This document shows positions 19,887 through 30,553 of a stretch of 64,000 nucleotides of DNA, piece by piece. The first letter of the stretch is position 1. Each line of letters opens with the position of its first letter. The notes beneath the pieces are model-generated. The model did no database searches. It saw only the letters and a list, made by a program, of their open reading frames with translations, and was not told the DNA's origin. The DNA is from Serratia fonticola (GTDB lineage Bacteria; Pseudomonadota; Gammaproteobacteria; Enterobacterales; Enterobacteriaceae), in contig NZ_CP011254.1 in assembly GCF_001006005.1 (NCBI RefSeq), positions 3,844,001-3,908,000 of the forward strand. The letters are read 5' to 3'. A program made the position numbers and the translations under genes.

Positions 19887-21116
19887 ATGAATAATGATAA
19901 ATCATTTGAAATAGCGATATTTAAGAAAAAGGTTTTCATAAATCCAGCATTAATGCTTGTTTTAGCATGGATATTAGTTTCTTTTTTATACTTATTATCT
20001 CTATCACCCCGATTATATTTTTCAATGGATGCTGTGATAACTGTTTCTCTAGCTGTTGTTGTACCGGCTCTAGTAGCACATTATGCAGTTATCTTGATTA
20101 GGTATATGCTCGGCGGAAAAAAAAGAACTATGGTTTTGCGGTTTAGCAATTTTGAGTTAAGCCGTGTTAAATTTGTTTTTTATACTCTAGTAGCACTATC
20201 AATACTTGAGTTTGGGGTTGAAGGATATATTCCACTGCTTTCAAAAATAAAAGGGGCAAACGTTAGTCACTTTGATTTTGGAATTCCTTCTGTCCATGGT
20301 CTACTAATGGCTGGTTTCCTTAGTCTATCTACAATATCTATATTGCTTTATCAAAAAACCAAGGAAAAAATATATTTATGTATTATCGGGTACACATTTT
20401 TATGGGCGGTATTAATTGTCAGCAGAAAGATATTTATGGTGGGCATTACTCAATGGATATTTGTTTTTTTAACATTGAATAATGTTAGTTTATCAAAGTT
20501 TTTTAAAGTTTTTCTTATCGGCCTGATAGTCGTCATAATTTTTGGTGTCGTCGGTGACATTAGGAGTGGTGCTGGTCATATTGATGAGTTAGGTGGCTTT
20601 GCGAGTGATAGTGTCATTGAAATGATCCCAGGGTTTAATTGGGTGTATTTATATATGACAACTCCATTACATAACTTAGTATATGCAACACAGAATGCCG
20701 TCCCAGAGTATAATTTGTTTTTTAACCGTACATTGAGTTCTTTAGTGCCTTCGGTTGTTTTGGATTTAATCAGTGGAGGTAATAGCAGATATAATTTTGC
20801 CGCAGCTGCGTCAAATGTTGGTTCTTGGTTCGAAAGTGAGGCCTTCAACGTATCAACTGCGATGTTACAACCTTATATCGATAATGGTTGGTTCGGCATA
20901 AATATCTTAATGGTACTTCTTGGGTTTGTTTCCGGCGTCATTTATTCTTGTGGCAAAACTGCACTTGCTTTCTTTTCTCTGATTACAATATCGACCGCAT
21001 GTGTTTTGTCAATATATTCTGATAATTTCACTAACTTAAATTTCATTGGCCAGTTTATATTTTATTTCTTTATTTTTATTAAGATTAAGGTTAACGGGAA
21101 GTTGATTTTTAGCTAA
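19887..21116 (+). CDS. wzy: Wzy-type repeat-unit polymerase
   Basis: 409-aa polytopic inner-membrane protein with about ten to twelve membrane segments and a large periplasmic loop near residues 215-320 (VVGDIRSGAGHIDELGG through NVGSWFESEAFNVS). This topology and its place between glycosyltransferase genes and wbaP fit the oligosaccharide repeat-unit polymerase (OrfA/Wzy) family, which joins repeat units at the periplasmic face. Wzy proteins have little primary conservation, so the assignment rests on topology and context. Very AT-rich. Confidence 0.78.
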   Translation: MNNDKSFEIAIFKKKVFINPALMLVLAWILVSFLYLLSLSPRLYFSMDAVITVSLAVVVPALVAHYAVILIRYMLGGKKRTMVLRFSNFELSRVKFVFYTLVALSILEFGVEGYIPLLSKIKGANVSHFDFGIPSVHGLLMAGFLSLSTISILLYQKTKEKIYLCIIGYTFLWAVLIVSRKIFMVGITQWIFVFLTLNNVSLSKFFKVFLIGLIVVIIFGVVGDIRSGAGHIDELGGFASDSVIEMIPGFNWVYLYMTTPLHNLVYATQNAVPEYNLFFNRTLSSLVPSVVLDLISGGNSRYNFAAAASNVGSWFESEAFNVSTAMLQPYIDNGWFGINILMVLLGFVSGVIYSCGKTALAFFSLITISTACVLSIYSDNFTNLNFIGQFIFYFFIFIKIKVNGKLIFS

Positions 21117-21130
21117 AGTTAAGGTTATCT

Positions 21131-22060
21131 ATGAAAGTATTACTATTTATACCAACTTATAATGCAGTTAAAGGCGGTCATTGGTTAGAACTTTTGAACT
21201 CGATAATGACGCAAACTATTACACCTTATAAAACTATTATAGTTGATTCTGATTCAGGTGATGAGACTACAAATATAGCGTCAGATTTTTCTTTCAATGT
21301 AGTTAAAATAAAAAAAGAAGAGTTCAATCATGGTGGTACGAGAAATCTAGCTGTCAAAATGGCTGGTGACGCTGATATTGTGGTTTTTTTAACTCAAGAT
21401 GCTATTCTTAATAATGCGAATGCTTTGGAAAGGATTATAGATGTCTTTATTAATAACGATGACATAGCAGCAGCTTATGGAAGACAGTTACCTCACTTAA
21501 ATGCTAATCATCTTGCTACGCATGCGCGTTTATTTAACTATAAAGAGCACAGTTATGTTAGTGAAAAGAATCTGATACCAACGATGGGAATAAAAGCCGC
21601 ATTTATATCAAATTCATTTTCGGCATATCGGATATCTTCTTTTAAAGAACTTGGTTGTTTCCCTAACAACACAATTCTTTGTGAAGACATGTTTTTTGCA
21701 GCTAAACTAATCTTAGCTGGATATAAAATAGCTTACGTATCTGACGCAGAAGTAAGGCACTCTCATAACTACTCATGTACTGAGGAATTTAAACGCTACT
21801 TTGATATTGGTGTCTTTCATAATGATGAAAAATGGATAAGGGAATCATTTGGAGGGGCGGGTGGCGAGGGGAAAAAATTTATTATTTCTGAGCTAAAATA
21901 TTTATTGAAAAATTCTCCGATATCTATACCTCAAGCATTTATTAGCAATGGTGCAAAGTTATTAGGCTATAAATTTGGTCAGAATTATACTAAACTTCCT
22001 TTAAAATTAAGGCGTGCATTAAGTATGCACAAGCGTTACTGGGATAGTGTGATAGATTGA
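21131..22060 (+). CDS. Rhamnosyltransferase-like GT2 (RfbN type)
   Basis: 309-aa GT2. Motifs IPTYNAVKGGHWLELLNSI, IIVDSDSGDETTNIA, EEFNHGGTRNLAVKMA and FLTQDAIL, then LCEDMFFAAKLILAGYKIAYVSDAEVRHSHNYS. The FNHGGTRN and VxHSHNY blocks are characteristic of dTDP-rhamnose-using RfbN/RgpB-like transferases, as I recall them. Fits the two rml operons just downstream, which supply dTDP-L-rhamnose. Ribosome site TAAGG precedes the ATG by 7 nt. Linkage is not predictable. Confidence 0.85.
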   Translation: MKVLLFIPTYNAVKGGHWLELLNSIMTQTITPYKTIIVDSDSGDETTNIASDFSFNVVKIKKEEFNHGGTRNLAVKMAGDADIVVFLTQDAILNNANALERIIDVFINNDDIAAAYGRQLPHLNANHLATHARLFNYKEHSYVSEKNLIPTMGIKAAFISNSFSAYRISSFKELGCFPNNTILCEDMFFAAKLILAGYKIAYVSDAEVRHSHNYSCTEEFKRYFDIGVFHNDEKWIRESFGGAGGEGKKFIISELKYLLKNSPISIPQAFISNGAKLLGYKFGQNYTKLPLKLRRALSMHKRYWDSVID

Positions 22061-22087
22061 CAGTTTTGCCTAAGAAAGGATGATCAT

Positions 22088-23521
22088 ATGAGTGCTCTAA
22101 GTTACTCAAAGAAAACAACAGTTGTTAAGTTTTTATTGGCTATTTCAGATTTTATTTCTTTTATACTATCACTGGTGTTGGCAATTACAGTCATTGTTTT
22201 TTTTGAGAAAGATGTAAATAAGTATATACCTTCATCTGAAATGCCTGCCAGAATACTTACACATATTATGCTGGCAGTTCTTTGTGTTGCATGGTTTTGG
22301 GTCAGATTACGTCATTATAGCTATCGCAAACCATTCTGGTTCGAATTGAAAGAGGTTTTTAGAACTATTCTTATTTTTGCTGTGCTGGATTTAGCACTAG
22401 TCGCATTTTCTAAGTGGCAATTCTCGCGTTATGTTTGGGTGTTTACATGGTGCTCTGCGTTGATTTTAGTACCTTTGGCTCGTTCTATAACAAAAAAGTT
22501 ATTAATTAAATTTGGTATGTGGCAGAAGCATACTATTATTATAGGATCGGGTAGAAATGCTCGCGATGCTTATGCTGCACTTCAAAGTGAAGAAGTGTTG
22601 GGATTTGCAATATGTGGTTTTTATTCAAGCCAAGATGAATGCGAAAAAGAAATATTTGGTGTTCAAGTTATTTGTAATGAAGACGACTTATGGATGAAAT
22701 GTGATCCTGAAACAACTCAATTCATTGTCGCATTGGAGTTTGAGGAGCATTTTTTACGAGACTTGTGGTTAAAGAAACTTTCAAAACACCGTTGTCGTTC
22801 TGTCTCGGTAATACCTACATTGCGTGGTGTCCCTCTTTATGGAACTGAAATGTCTTTTATTTTTAGTCATGAGGTAATGATCCTAAGAATAAGTAATAAT
22901 TTAGCAAAAAGAACTTCACGTTTTCTAAAAAGAACATTTGATATTTTGGGGGCTAGTTTAATCATCACCTTGTTATCACCAATTTTATTGGCTTTAACAT
23001 ATCTTGTATCTAAAGATGGCGGGCAAGCAATTTACGGGCATGAGAGAATAGGACGAGATGGTAATAAGTTTAAGTGCTTGAAATTTCGTTCGATGGTTAT
23101 GAATTCACAGGAAGTACTTAAAGAGCTTTTGAGTAATGATCCTGACGCAAGAGCTGAATGGGATAGAGATTTTAAACTTAAAAATGACCCTCGAATCACT
23201 CGTGTTGGTAAATTTATTCGTAAAACAAGCCTCGATGAGTTGCCGCAGCTTTTTAATGTTTTGAAAGGTGAAATGAGTCTGGTTGGGCCACGTCCCGTTA
23301 TTGAAGCTGAATTAGAGCGTTATGCGGGAGATGTTGATTACTATCTGATGGCAAAGCCTGGTATGACGGGCTTATGGCAAGTAAGCGGACGAAATGATGT
23401 TGATTATGACACCCGCGTATATTTTGATGCTTGGTACGTGAAAAACTGGTCGTTATGGAATGATATTGCTATTCTTTTTAAAACGATTAATGTTGTCTTA
23501 AAAAGAGATGGTGCATATTAA
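22088..23521 (+). CDS. wbaP: WbaP, undecaprenyl-phosphate galactose phosphotransferase
   Basis: Inner-membrane polyisoprenyl-phosphate hexose-1-phosphate transferase that starts repeat-unit synthesis by putting galactose-1-phosphate on undecaprenyl phosphate. The 477-aa protein has four N-terminal membrane segments, a central CoA-binding-like domain (HTIIIGSGRNARDAYAAL), a further hydrophobic segment near 290, and the catalytic domain with KFRSM, DELPQLFNVLKGEMSLVGPRP, KPGMTGLWQVSGR and a C-terminus LKRDGAY. Length and tail match Salmonella WbaP (476 aa). galE downstream supplies UDP-galactose. Less AT-rich than the preceding genes, typical of conserved 3' ends of these units. Confidence 0.93.
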   Translation: MSALSYSKKTTVVKFLLAISDFISFILSLVLAITVIVFFEKDVNKYIPSSEMPARILTHIMLAVLCVAWFWVRLRHYSYRKPFWFELKEVFRTILIFAVLDLALVAFSKWQFSRYVWVFTWCSALILVPLARSITKKLLIKFGMWQKHTIIIGSGRNARDAYAALQSEEVLGFAICGFYSSQDECEKEIFGVQVICNEDDLWMKCDPETTQFIVALEFEEHFLRDLWLKKLSKHRCRSVSVIPTLRGVPLYGTEMSFIFSHEVMILRISNNLAKRTSRFLKRTFDILGASLIITLLSPILLALTYLVSKDGGQAIYGHERIGRDGNKFKCLKFRSMVMNSQEVLKELLSNDPDARAEWDRDFKLKNDPRITRVGKFIRKTSLDELPQLFNVLKGEMSLVGPRPVIEAELERYAGDVDYYLMAKPGMTGLWQVSGRNDVDYDTRVYFDAWYVKNWSLWNDIAILFKTINVVLKRDGAY

Positions 23522-23783
23522 AATTAAATATGCCTATGTAGTATACTATACTCATCATGTATATAATTGCGCTGTGATATTTGATGGCAATTTTGTTAAG
23601 TAATATAATCACAACATGTATTTTCTATCTAAATATGGTATGTTCCCTTTTATCTATGACAATGACGTTGTCATCGTGTTTTAAAATTCATTGTGTAAAT
23701 TAGTACTTGTGAGTGAGATTAACTTATTATTTTAAATGACAGGGTGGTTATTCAGGCCGCATCATGCTATTTATAGAGGGCTT
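23522..23783. other. Intergenic region wbaP - rmlB (first copy)
   Basis: 262 nt, AT-rich. It holds a short hairpin at 23656-23674 (arms ATGACAA / TTGTCAT, loop TGACG) without a T run. A promoter for the first rml operon is plausible here; none is clear by eye. Confidence 0.4.
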
Positions 23784-24848
23784 ATGAAAATTATAGTTAC
23801 TGGTGGTGCCGGTTTTATTGGCTCAGCCGTTGCACGTCATATTATCAACAATACTCAGGATCAAATATTGATTTTAGATAGCCTGACATATGCCGGGAAT
23901 CTAGAGTCTTTAGACACAATCGCTACCAGCGAACGCTACAAATTTGAATATGTAGATATTTGTAATCGTCAAGAGTTGGACCGTGTATTTGCCGAGTTCC
24001 AGCCTGATGCGGTTATGCACCTGGCCGCCGAGAGCCATGTTGATCGTTCCATTGATGGTCCTGCCGCATTTATCGAAACCAATATTGTAGGTACCTATAC
24101 TCTTTTAGAAGCTGCGCGTCAGTACTGGCTAGCTTTGGATGACTCGGCTAAAAAAGCTTTCCGTTTCCATCATATCTCAACCGATGAGGTTTATGGCGAT
24201 TTACACGGGACGGAAGACCTGTTTACCGAAACCACGCCTTATGCGCCAAGTAGTCCTTACTCAGCCTCGAAAGCCTCAAGTGATCATCTTGTCAGAGCTT
24301 GGCTGCGTACCTATGGCTTACCGACTATTGTGACCAACTGTTCAAACAATTATGGCCCTTATCACTTCCCCGAAAAGTTGATACCGTTGACGATCCTCAA
24401 TGCGCTCGAGGGTAAAGCTTTACCGGTATACGGTAATGGTGCTCAAGTTCGGGATTGGTTGTATGTAGAAGATCACGCACGGGCTTTGTACAAGGTTGTT
24501 TGTGAAGGTGAAATCGGGGAAACCTATAACATTGGCGGTCATAACGAACGTAAGAATATAGACGTGGTGCAGACCATCTGCCGATTGCTGGACGAATTGG
24601 TCCCTAACAAGCCTGGTAATCTGCTCAAGTATGAAGATTTGATCACCTATGTGACTGACCGCCCTGGTCACGACATGCGCTATGCGATTGATGCCACGAA
24701 AATTGACCGTGAACTGGGCTGGAAACCGCAAGAAACCTTCGAGAGCGGTATTAGAAAAACGGTTGAGTGGTATTTGGCTAACGAAGCCTGGTGGAGCCGC
24801 GTTAAAGATGGTTCATATGCTGGTGAGCGTCTGGGGTTAACCCATTAA
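23784..24848 (+). CDS. rmlB: dTDP-glucose 4,6-dehydratase, first copy
   Basis: Second step of dTDP-L-rhamnose synthesis: NAD-dependent dehydration of dTDP-glucose. 354 aa; Rossmann motif [10 protein letters not shown], substrate region [15 protein letters not shown], and catalytic [11 protein letters not shown] with [15 protein letters not shown] (YxxxK). The true start is ATG 23784 after AGAGGG, not the upstream in-frame codon at 23736. First gene of an rmlB-A-C-D operon; about nine residues in ten are shared with the second copy at 28604-29668. Confidence 0.95.
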   Translation: MKIIVTGGAGFIGSAVARHIINNTQDQILILDSLTYAGNLESLDTIATSERYKFEYVDICNRQELDRVFAEFQPDAVMHLAAESHVDRSIDGPAAFIETNIVGTYTLLEAARQYWLALDDSAKKAFRFHHISTDEVYGDLHGTEDLFTETTPYAPSSPYSASKASSDHLVRAWLRTYGLPTIVTNCSNNYGPYHFPEKLIPLTILNALEGKALPVYGNGAQVRDWLYVEDHARALYKVVCEGEIGETYNIGGHNERKNIDVVQTICRLLDELVPNKPGNLLKYEDLITYVTDRPGHDMRYAIDATKIDRELGWKPQETFESGIRKTVEWYLANEAWWSRVKDGSYAGERLGLTH

Positions 24849-24867
24849 TCTGATTTAGGAATCTGAA

Positions 24868-25737
24868 ATGAAAGGAATTGTACTCGCGGGTGGTTCAGGT
24901 ACTCGTTTGTATCCGATTACACGTGGTGTTTCTAAGCAACTGTTACCAATTTATGATAAACCGATGGTTTATTACCCGATCTCAGTGTTAATGCTGGCAG
25001 GTATTCGCGATATTTTAATTATATCTACCCCTGAAGATATGCCTTCGTTCAAACGCTTATTGGGCGACGGAAGTCGCTTTGGTATTAAGCTGAGCTATGC
25101 AATCCAGCCAAGCCCTGACGGTCTGGCTCAGGCCTTCCTGATTGGTGAAGAGTTCATCAATGGTGATCGTTGTGCATTGGTTCTGGGGGATAATATTTAT
25201 TTTGGCCAAAGTTTTGGCAAAAAACTTGAAAATGTGGTCGAAAAAAATTCCGGAGCTACGGTGTTTGGCTATCAAGTAATGGACCCTGAACGTTTTGGCG
25301 TGGTTGAGTTTGATGACAATTTCCGCGCATTATCCCTTGAAGAAAAGCCAACTGTACCGAAATCTAACTGGGCGGTTACCGGCTTGTATTTTTACGATAA
25401 TGAAGTCGTTGAAATGGCAAAACAGGTTAAACCATCCCACCGTGGTGAGTTAGAGATAACTACGCTTAATCAAATGTACCTGGACGCAGGTAAGCTAAAT
25501 GTTGAGTTGCTTGGCCGGGGTTTTGCTTGGTTAGATACTGGTACTCACGACAGCTTGGTCGAGGCATCTCAATTTATCCATACCATTGAAAAACGTCAGG
25601 GTTTTAAAGTTGCTTGTCTGGAAGAGATCGCTTTCCGCAAGGGTTGGCTTTCTCGTGAGCAAGTTGCTGAAGAAGCAAGATTACTTGGCAAAACACTCTA
25701 CGGCCAGTATTTGTCGCATCTAATTGGGGAGTTATAA
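24868..25737 (+). CDS. rmlA: Glucose-1-phosphate thymidylyltransferase, first copy
   Basis: First step of dTDP-L-rhamnose synthesis, making dTDP-glucose. 289 aa with the nucleotidyltransferase signature [39 protein letters not shown] and [16 protein letters not shown]. Ribosome site TAGGA precedes the ATG. Very similar to the second copy (29683-30552); both look intact, including [16 protein letters not shown] near the product-feedback site. Confidence 0.95.
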   Translation: MKGIVLAGGSGTRLYPITRGVSKQLLPIYDKPMVYYPISVLMLAGIRDILIISTPEDMPSFKRLLGDGSRFGIKLSYAIQPSPDGLAQAFLIGEEFINGDRCALVLGDNIYFGQSFGKKLENVVEKNSGATVFGYQVMDPERFGVVEFDDNFRALSLEEKPTVPKSNWAVTGLYFYDNEVVEMAKQVKPSHRGELEITTLNQMYLDAGKLNVELLGRGFAWLDTGTHDSLVEASQFIHTIEKRQGFKVACLEEIAFRKGWLSREQVAEEARLLGKTLYGQYLSHLIGEL

Positions 25738-25738
25738 G

Positions 25739-26275
25739 ATGCAGGTAATAGACACAAAAATCGATGGTGTGAAAATCATCCAGCCGAAAGTATTTGGCGA
25801 TGCTCGGGGTTTTTTCCTCGAAACGTTTGAAAAGAAACGTTATCAAGAAATGCTAGATATTGACCTTGATTTTGTTCAGGATAACCACTCGCGCTCTGTG
25901 CGTGGTGTATTGCGTGGCCTTCATTTCCAAAAGATAAATCCTCAGGGCAAACTGGTTCGTGTTGTGCGTGGCGAAGTGTTTGACGTTGCGGTAGATATCC
26001 GTCATGGCTCTCCAACTTACGGTGCTTGGGAGGGGGTTATCCTCTCCGAAGAAAACAAAACCCAGTTCTGGGTTCCGCCGGGTTTGGCTCATGGTTTCGT
26101 TGTGCTTTCCGATGTTGCAGATTTCGAATATAAATGCACCGATTATTATAATCCAGCACATGAAGGCTGTCTGCTATGGAATGATCCACAAGTTGGTATT
26201 GAATGGCCGATCGATAATCCATTGTTGTCCGAAAAAGATAAAGTCGGCATGTTATTCCAGGATCTAGGGCTATGA
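25739..26275 (+). CDS. rmlC: dTDP-4-dehydrorhamnose 3,5-epimerase, first copy
   Basis: Double epimerisation of dTDP-4-keto-6-deoxyglucose. 178-aa cupin with DARGFFLETF, QDNHSRSVRGVLRGLHFQ (catalytic His in GLHFQ), VFDVAVDIRHGSPTYG and VPPGLAHGFVVLSD. Start ATG 25739 overlaps the rmlA stop region (TAAGATG). I count 12 differences in 178 residues from the second copy. Confidence 0.95.
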   Translation: MQVIDTKIDGVKIIQPKVFGDARGFFLETFEKKRYQEMLDIDLDFVQDNHSRSVRGVLRGLHFQKINPQGKLVRVVRGEVFDVAVDIRHGSPTYGAWEGVILSEENKTQFWVPPGLAHGFVVLSDVADFEYKCTDYYNPAHEGCLLWNDPQVGIEWPIDNPLLSEKDKVGMLFQDLGL

Positions 26276-27132
26276 GAATCTTACTAACTGGCGCGAAAGG
26301 GCAACTGGGAAGTTGCTTCCAGGATCGCTTACCAGCCGGGTGGGATGTGTGGGCAACTGATGCAGATGTGCTTGATATCACTGATCTTGCTAAGGTAAAA
26401 AGTGCTGTAGTTGATTATCGACCTAATGTTATCGTGAATGCTGCGGCATTCACTGCTGTTGATAAAGCAGAAACTGACCATGAAATCGCGGCATTGATTA
26501 ATGAAGTAGGTCCGAAGAATTTGGCTTTGGCGGCCAATGAAGTTGGGGCTCGCCTGGTCCATGTTTCTACGGATTACGTTTTTGATGGTGAGGCTACTAC
26601 TCCCTATATTGAAACCGCACCCACTAACCCGCTAGGGGTGTATGGCAAAACTAAACTGGACGGCGAAATTGCGGTTAGCCACCACCTACCGAATGCGTTG
26701 ATTATTCGTACAGCCTGGGTTTTTAGTGAGTACGGAAATAATTTCGTTAAAACTATGCTAATGCTTGCGCAGGATCGTGACACTTTAGGTGTGGTATCCG
26801 ACCAGTTTGGCTGCCCTACCTATGCAGGCGATATTGCTCAGGCAATTATCGAGCTCTTGCAGAGAAATGCAGCAGGTGGGGTCTATCATTTCTGTGGCGA
26901 TGAAACTGTGGCCTGGAGTGAGTTTGCTGAAGCTATTTTTTCAGCAGCAATCAAGCAAGGCGTTTTAGCCAAGGCACCGATAGTTAATGGGATTACAACG
27001 TCACAGTATCCCACGCCAGCCAGAAGGCCAAAGTACTCCGTCCTTAACTGCGAAAAAATACAAAACCAAGGTGTCATCTTGTCACCGTGGAAGGATCGCA
27101 TTGACGAGATTATCACCATTCAGCCTAAGTAA
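26272..27132 (+). CDS. rmlD: dTDP-4-dehydrorhamnose reductase, first copy
   Basis: Last step of dTDP-L-rhamnose synthesis, NAD(P)H-dependent. 286-aa short-chain reductase: LLTGAKGQLGSCFQ, VNAAAFTAVDKAE, STDYVFDGEATTPY, the YGKTKLDGE motif with catalytic YxxxK, and SDQFGCPTYAGDIAQ. Overlaps rmlC by 4 nt. It differs from the second copy more than rmlB, rmlA and rmlC do. Confidence 0.95.
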   Translation: MRILLTGAKGQLGSCFQDRLPAGWDVWATDADVLDITDLAKVKSAVVDYRPNVIVNAAAFTAVDKAETDHEIAALINEVGPKNLALAANEVGARLVHVSTDYVFDGEATTPYIETAPTNPLGVYGKTKLDGEIAVSHHLPNALIIRTAWVFSEYGNNFVKTMLMLAQDRDTLGVVSDQFGCPTYAGDIAQAIIELLQRNAAGGVYHFCGDETVAWSEFAEAIFSAAIKQGVLAKAPIVNGITTSQYPTPARRPKYSVLNCEKIQNQGVILSPWKDRIDEIITIQPK

Positions 27133-27216
27133 TTGTTAAATTCATCTAATTCCTTCCACGCAACTATAATGGGCGCAGTGGGCATAGTGAATGACCTTGA
27201 AACGGAAGACTTCGAG

Positions 27217-27245
27217 AAGGCTGCAGAGATGTGGCCTTTTTTTTA
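27217..27245 (+). terminator. Possible terminator after first rml operon
   Basis: Short arms AAGGC / GCCTT with a 12-nt loop followed by a run of T. The stem is weak, but the T tract and place are right. Confidence 0.45.
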
Positions 27246-27348
27246 AGTAAAATTTTTATCATGACTCAATACTCTTAGTGACCAGAAGGTTAGAATAGCA
27301 GCTCAAAATATTCATTTTCAGCGCATCAGGCGCTTGCAAGGAGTTCAG

Positions 27349-28362
27349 ATGGCAATTCTAGTCACCGGCGGAGCCGGCTATATCGGCTCCCACACCGTTC
27401 TGGCCTTGCTGGAACGGGGAGAGGAGGTTGTGGTTCTAGACAACCTCTCGAACTCATCCGAAGAGTCGCTGCACCGAGTGGAGCAACTAACAGGCAAGGC
27501 AGCCATCTTCTACCAAGGCGATATCCAAGATCCGGAATGTCTGAACCGCATCTTCGATGGTCACCGTATCTCGGCGGTGATTCACTTTGCTGGCCTCAAA
27601 GCGGTAGGGGAGTCCACCCGCAAACCGTTAGAGTATTATCAGAACAACGTCTCTGGCACTCTAGTGCTCCTGGATGAGATGCGTCGTGCCGGAGTTAATC
27701 AGTTTATCTTCAGTTCCTCAGCCACAGTTTATGGGGCTAACTCCCCAGTACCTTATGTTGAAACCACGCCTATTGGTGGTACGACGAGCCCGTATGGCAC
27801 ATCCAAACTGATGGTTGAGCAAATCCTGCAGGACTTCGCCAAGGCTGAGCCGCAGTTCTCGATTATCGCTCTACGTTACTTCAACCCAGTCGGTGCTCAT
27901 GAGTCTGGCCTGATTGGTGAAGATCCCAATGGCATCCCTAATAACCTGTTGCCTTACATTTCGCAGGTTGCTATCGGCAAGCTAGAGACGCTGGGTGTTT
28001 TCGGTGGTGATTATCCAACGGAAGATGGTACCGGCGTGCGTGACTACATCCACGTGATGGATCTGGCTGAAGGCCACCTGATGGCGATGGATCATTTGAA
28101 GAAGGTCGAAGGGTTCAAAGCTTATAATCTGGGGGCCGGTGTTGGGTTCTCTGTGCTGGAGATGGTGCATGCTTTTGAGAAAGCTTCAGGTGTCGCTATC
28201 CCTTATCAGATCTTGCCGCGTCGTGATGGTGATTTGCCTGCGTTCTGGGCCGATGCCAACCTGGCCAGGAAAGAGCTTGGTTGGGAGGTCTCTCGGGGTA
28301 TTGACACCATGATGCGCGATACCTGGAATTGGCAAAGCAAGAACCCAAAAGGCTATCGCTGA
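27349..28362 (+). CDS. galE: UDP-glucose 4-epimerase
   Basis: Interconverts UDP-glucose and UDP-galactose in the cytoplasm, supplying galactose for WbaP and probably for later transferases. 337 aa with [38 protein letters not shown], the [10 protein letters not shown] motif (YxxxK), [20 protein letters not shown] and [15 protein letters not shown]. Start ATG 27349 follows AAGGAG; the in-frame TTG at 27334 is less likely. It stands alone between the two rml operons, with less AT-rich codon use than the upstream glycosyltransferases. Confidence 0.95.
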   Translation: MAILVTGGAGYIGSHTVLALLERGEEVVVLDNLSNSSEESLHRVEQLTGKAAIFYQGDIQDPECLNRIFDGHRISAVIHFAGLKAVGESTRKPLEYYQNNVSGTLVLLDEMRRAGVNQFIFSSSATVYGANSPVPYVETTPIGGTTSPYGTSKLMVEQILQDFAKAEPQFSIIALRYFNPVGAHESGLIGEDPNGIPNNLLPYISQVAIGKLETLGVFGGDYPTEDGTGVRDYIHVMDLAEGHLMAMDHLKKVEGFKAYNLGAGVGFSVLEMVHAFEKASGVAIPYQILPRRDGDLPAFWADANLARKELGWEVSRGIDTMMRDTWNWQSKNPKGYR

Positions 28363-28561
28363 TAGTCGCGTTTTATTTTCAATGCTGAACTTTTATTGCC
28401 TGTATTCTGATGGTGAATGAGTGTTGGTTCTTGTACAATATTACGCTTCTTTAACATAAGTAATGCTGTAGTTTATTGATTTTTAAGTGATTGAGTACTA
28501 AGGTCACTATAGCCAAGTTACTACAGAGTAACGTTTGGTTAATTTGAAATCATAGACACTG

Positions 28562-28583
28562 GCGTGGCTGCAAAGGGCCACGC
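28562..28583 (+). other. GC-rich hairpin before second rmlB
   Basis: Arms GCGTGGC / GCCACGC with an 8-nt loop, ending 20 nt before the rmlB start. No T run follows. It might affect translation of rmlB or be part of a promoter-proximal signal; its role is not known. Confidence 0.35.
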
Positions 28584-28603
28584 TTGGCTGTTTAGAGGGT
28601 TAT

Positions 28604-29668
28604 ATGAAAATTATCATTACCGGTGGCGCTGGCTTCATTGGTTCCGCCGTTGCGCGGCACATCATCAACGACACCCAAGACCAAATCTTGATCTTAGATA
28701 GCCTGACATATGCTGGCAATCTCGAGTCTTTAGCGCCAATAGCAAGCAGCGAACGTTACCAGTTTGCAGAGGTGGATATCTGTAATCGTCAGGAACTGGA
28801 CCGTGTCTTTGCCGAGTTCCAGCCTGATGCTGTTATGCACTTGGCAGCCGAGAGCCACGTCGATCGTTCCATTGATGGTCCCGCCGCATTTATTGAAACC
28901 AATATTGTGGGTACCTATACCCTGTTGGAAGCGGCCCGTCAGTACTGGCAAACTTTAGGTGAGCAGGCCAAGAAGGCATTCCGCTTCCATCATATCTCCA
29001 CTGATGAAGTTTACGGCGATCTGCACGGTACCGATGATCTGTTCACGGAAACCACACCTTATGCGCCAAGCAGCCCTTATTCAGCTTCGAAAGCCTCAAG
29101 CGATCACCTTGTCAGGGCTTGGTTGCGCACTTATGGTCTGCCAACTATCGTAACGAATTGTTCTAACAACTACGGTCCTTACCACTTCCCGGAAAAGCTA
29201 ATCCCGCTAACCATTCTTAACGCTCTTGAAGGTAAAGTGTTGCCGATCTATGGCAACGGTACTCAAGTGCGTGATTGGCTGTATGTGGAAGATCACGCAC
29301 GAGCACTGTACAAAGTGGTCTGTGAAGGTGAAGTCGGTGAAACCTACAACATTGGCGGTCATAACGAGCGTAAAAATATCGAAGTTGTGCAAACGATCTG
29401 CCGTTTGCTAGACGAATTGGTGCCGAATAAGCCAGGTAATCTGGCTAAGTATGAAGACCTGATCACCTTTGTTACCGATCGTCCTGGTCACGACATGCGC
29501 TATGCCATTGATGCCTCAAAAATTGATCGTGAATTGGGCTGGAAGCCTCAAGAAACCTTCGAGAGCGGCATTAGAAAAACGGTTGAGTGGTATCTGGCTA
29601 ACCAAGCTTGGTGGAGCCGTGTTAAAGATGGTTCATATGCCGGGGAACGTCTGGGTCTAACCCGCTAA
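28604..29668 (+). CDS. rmlB: dTDP-glucose 4,6-dehydratase, second copy
   Basis: Same reaction and length (354 aa) as the first copy, with the same [21 protein letters not shown] and [11 protein letters not shown] motifs. Start ATG after AGAGGGTTAT. Many silent differences from the first copy, with more G/C at third positions, show that the duplication is not recent or that one copy came by transfer. First gene of the second rmlB-A-C-D operon. Confidence 0.95.
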   Translation: MKIIITGGAGFIGSAVARHIINDTQDQILILDSLTYAGNLESLAPIASSERYQFAEVDICNRQELDRVFAEFQPDAVMHLAAESHVDRSIDGPAAFIETNIVGTYTLLEAARQYWQTLGEQAKKAFRFHHISTDEVYGDLHGTDDLFTETTPYAPSSPYSASKASSDHLVRAWLRTYGLPTIVTNCSNNYGPYHFPEKLIPLTILNALEGKVLPIYGNGTQVRDWLYVEDHARALYKVVCEGEVGETYNIGGHNERKNIEVVQTICRLLDELVPNKPGNLAKYEDLITFVTDRPGHDMRYAIDASKIDRELGWKPQETFESGIRKTVEWYLANQAWWSRVKDGSYAGERLGLTR

Positions 29669-29682
29669 TTTAAGGTGTGAAA

Positions 29683-30552
29683 ATGAAAGGTATTGTTTTA
29701 GCGGGTGGGTCAGGCACACGTCTTTATCCTATTACTCGTGGTGTTTCAAAGCAGCTCTTGCCGATCTACGATAAGCCGATGATTTACTATCCGCTTTCAG
29801 TATTGATGCTGGCGGGGATCCGCGACATTCTGATTATCTCCACGCCAGAGGATATGCCGTCATTTAAGCGGTTACTCGGCGACGGGAGTCGTTTTGGCAT
29901 CTCATTGAGCTATGCCATTCAACCTAGCCCGGATGGATTAGCGCAGGCATTCCTGATTGGCGAAGAGTTCATCAATGGGGACAGTTGTGCTCTGGTATTA
30001 GGGGACAATATTTTCTTTGGCCAGAGTTTTGGCAAGAAGTTGACGTCTGTAGTTGATCGTAACCAGGGTGCAACCGTATTTGGCTACCAGGTCATGGATC
30101 CTGAACGCTTTGGCGTGGTGGAATTTGATGATGACTTCCGGGCATTATCTCTGGAAGAAAAGCCAGCGAAACCTAAATCCAATTGGGCCGTTACCGGGCT
30201 TTACTTCTATGATCATCATGTTGTTGAGATGGCGAAGCAGGTCAAGCCATCCGCACGTGGTGAACTAGAGATCACCACTCTCAACCAGATGTATCTGGAT
30301 AAAGAGGCTCTCAACGTTGAGTTGCTTGGGCGCGGTTTTGCGTGGTTGGATACCGGTACTCACGATAGTCTGATTGAGGCTTCCCAGTTTGTACATACGA
30401 TCGAAAATCGCCAAGGGTTCAAAGTTGCTTGCTTGGAAGAGATCGCCTACCGCAAAGGGTGGCTGACTCGTGAGCAAGTAGAGGCTGAGGCTAAACTGCT
30501 TAGCAAGACCCTGTACGGGCAGTATTTATTGCAACTGAGTTTGGAGAAATAG
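29683..30552 (+). CDS. rmlA: Glucose-1-phosphate thymidylyltransferase, second copy
   Basis: 289-aa protein with all motifs of the family intact ([45 protein letters not shown]). The ATG at 29683 has AAGG at good spacing; an in-frame GTG at 29677 is too close to it. Differs from the first copy mainly in the regions after residues 110 and 200. Confidence 0.95.
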   Translation: MKGIVLAGGSGTRLYPITRGVSKQLLPIYDKPMIYYPLSVLMLAGIRDILIISTPEDMPSFKRLLGDGSRFGISLSYAIQPSPDGLAQAFLIGEEFINGDSCALVLGDNIFFGQSFGKKLTSVVDRNQGATVFGYQVMDPERFGVVEFDDDFRALSLEEKPAKPKSNWAVTGLYFYDHHVVEMAKQVKPSARGELEITTLNQMYLDKEALNVELLGRGFAWLDTGTHDSLIEASQFVHTIENRQGFKVACLEEIAYRKGWLTREQVEAEAKLLSKTLYGQYLLQLSLEK

Positions 30553-30553
30553 A

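Noticed and set aside
23656..23674. Third copy of the TGACGTTGTCA operator core before the first rmlB
   Set aside because: Only 11 bp are shared with 3683-3693. It sits in a short hairpin without the flanking bases, so a chance match is likely.
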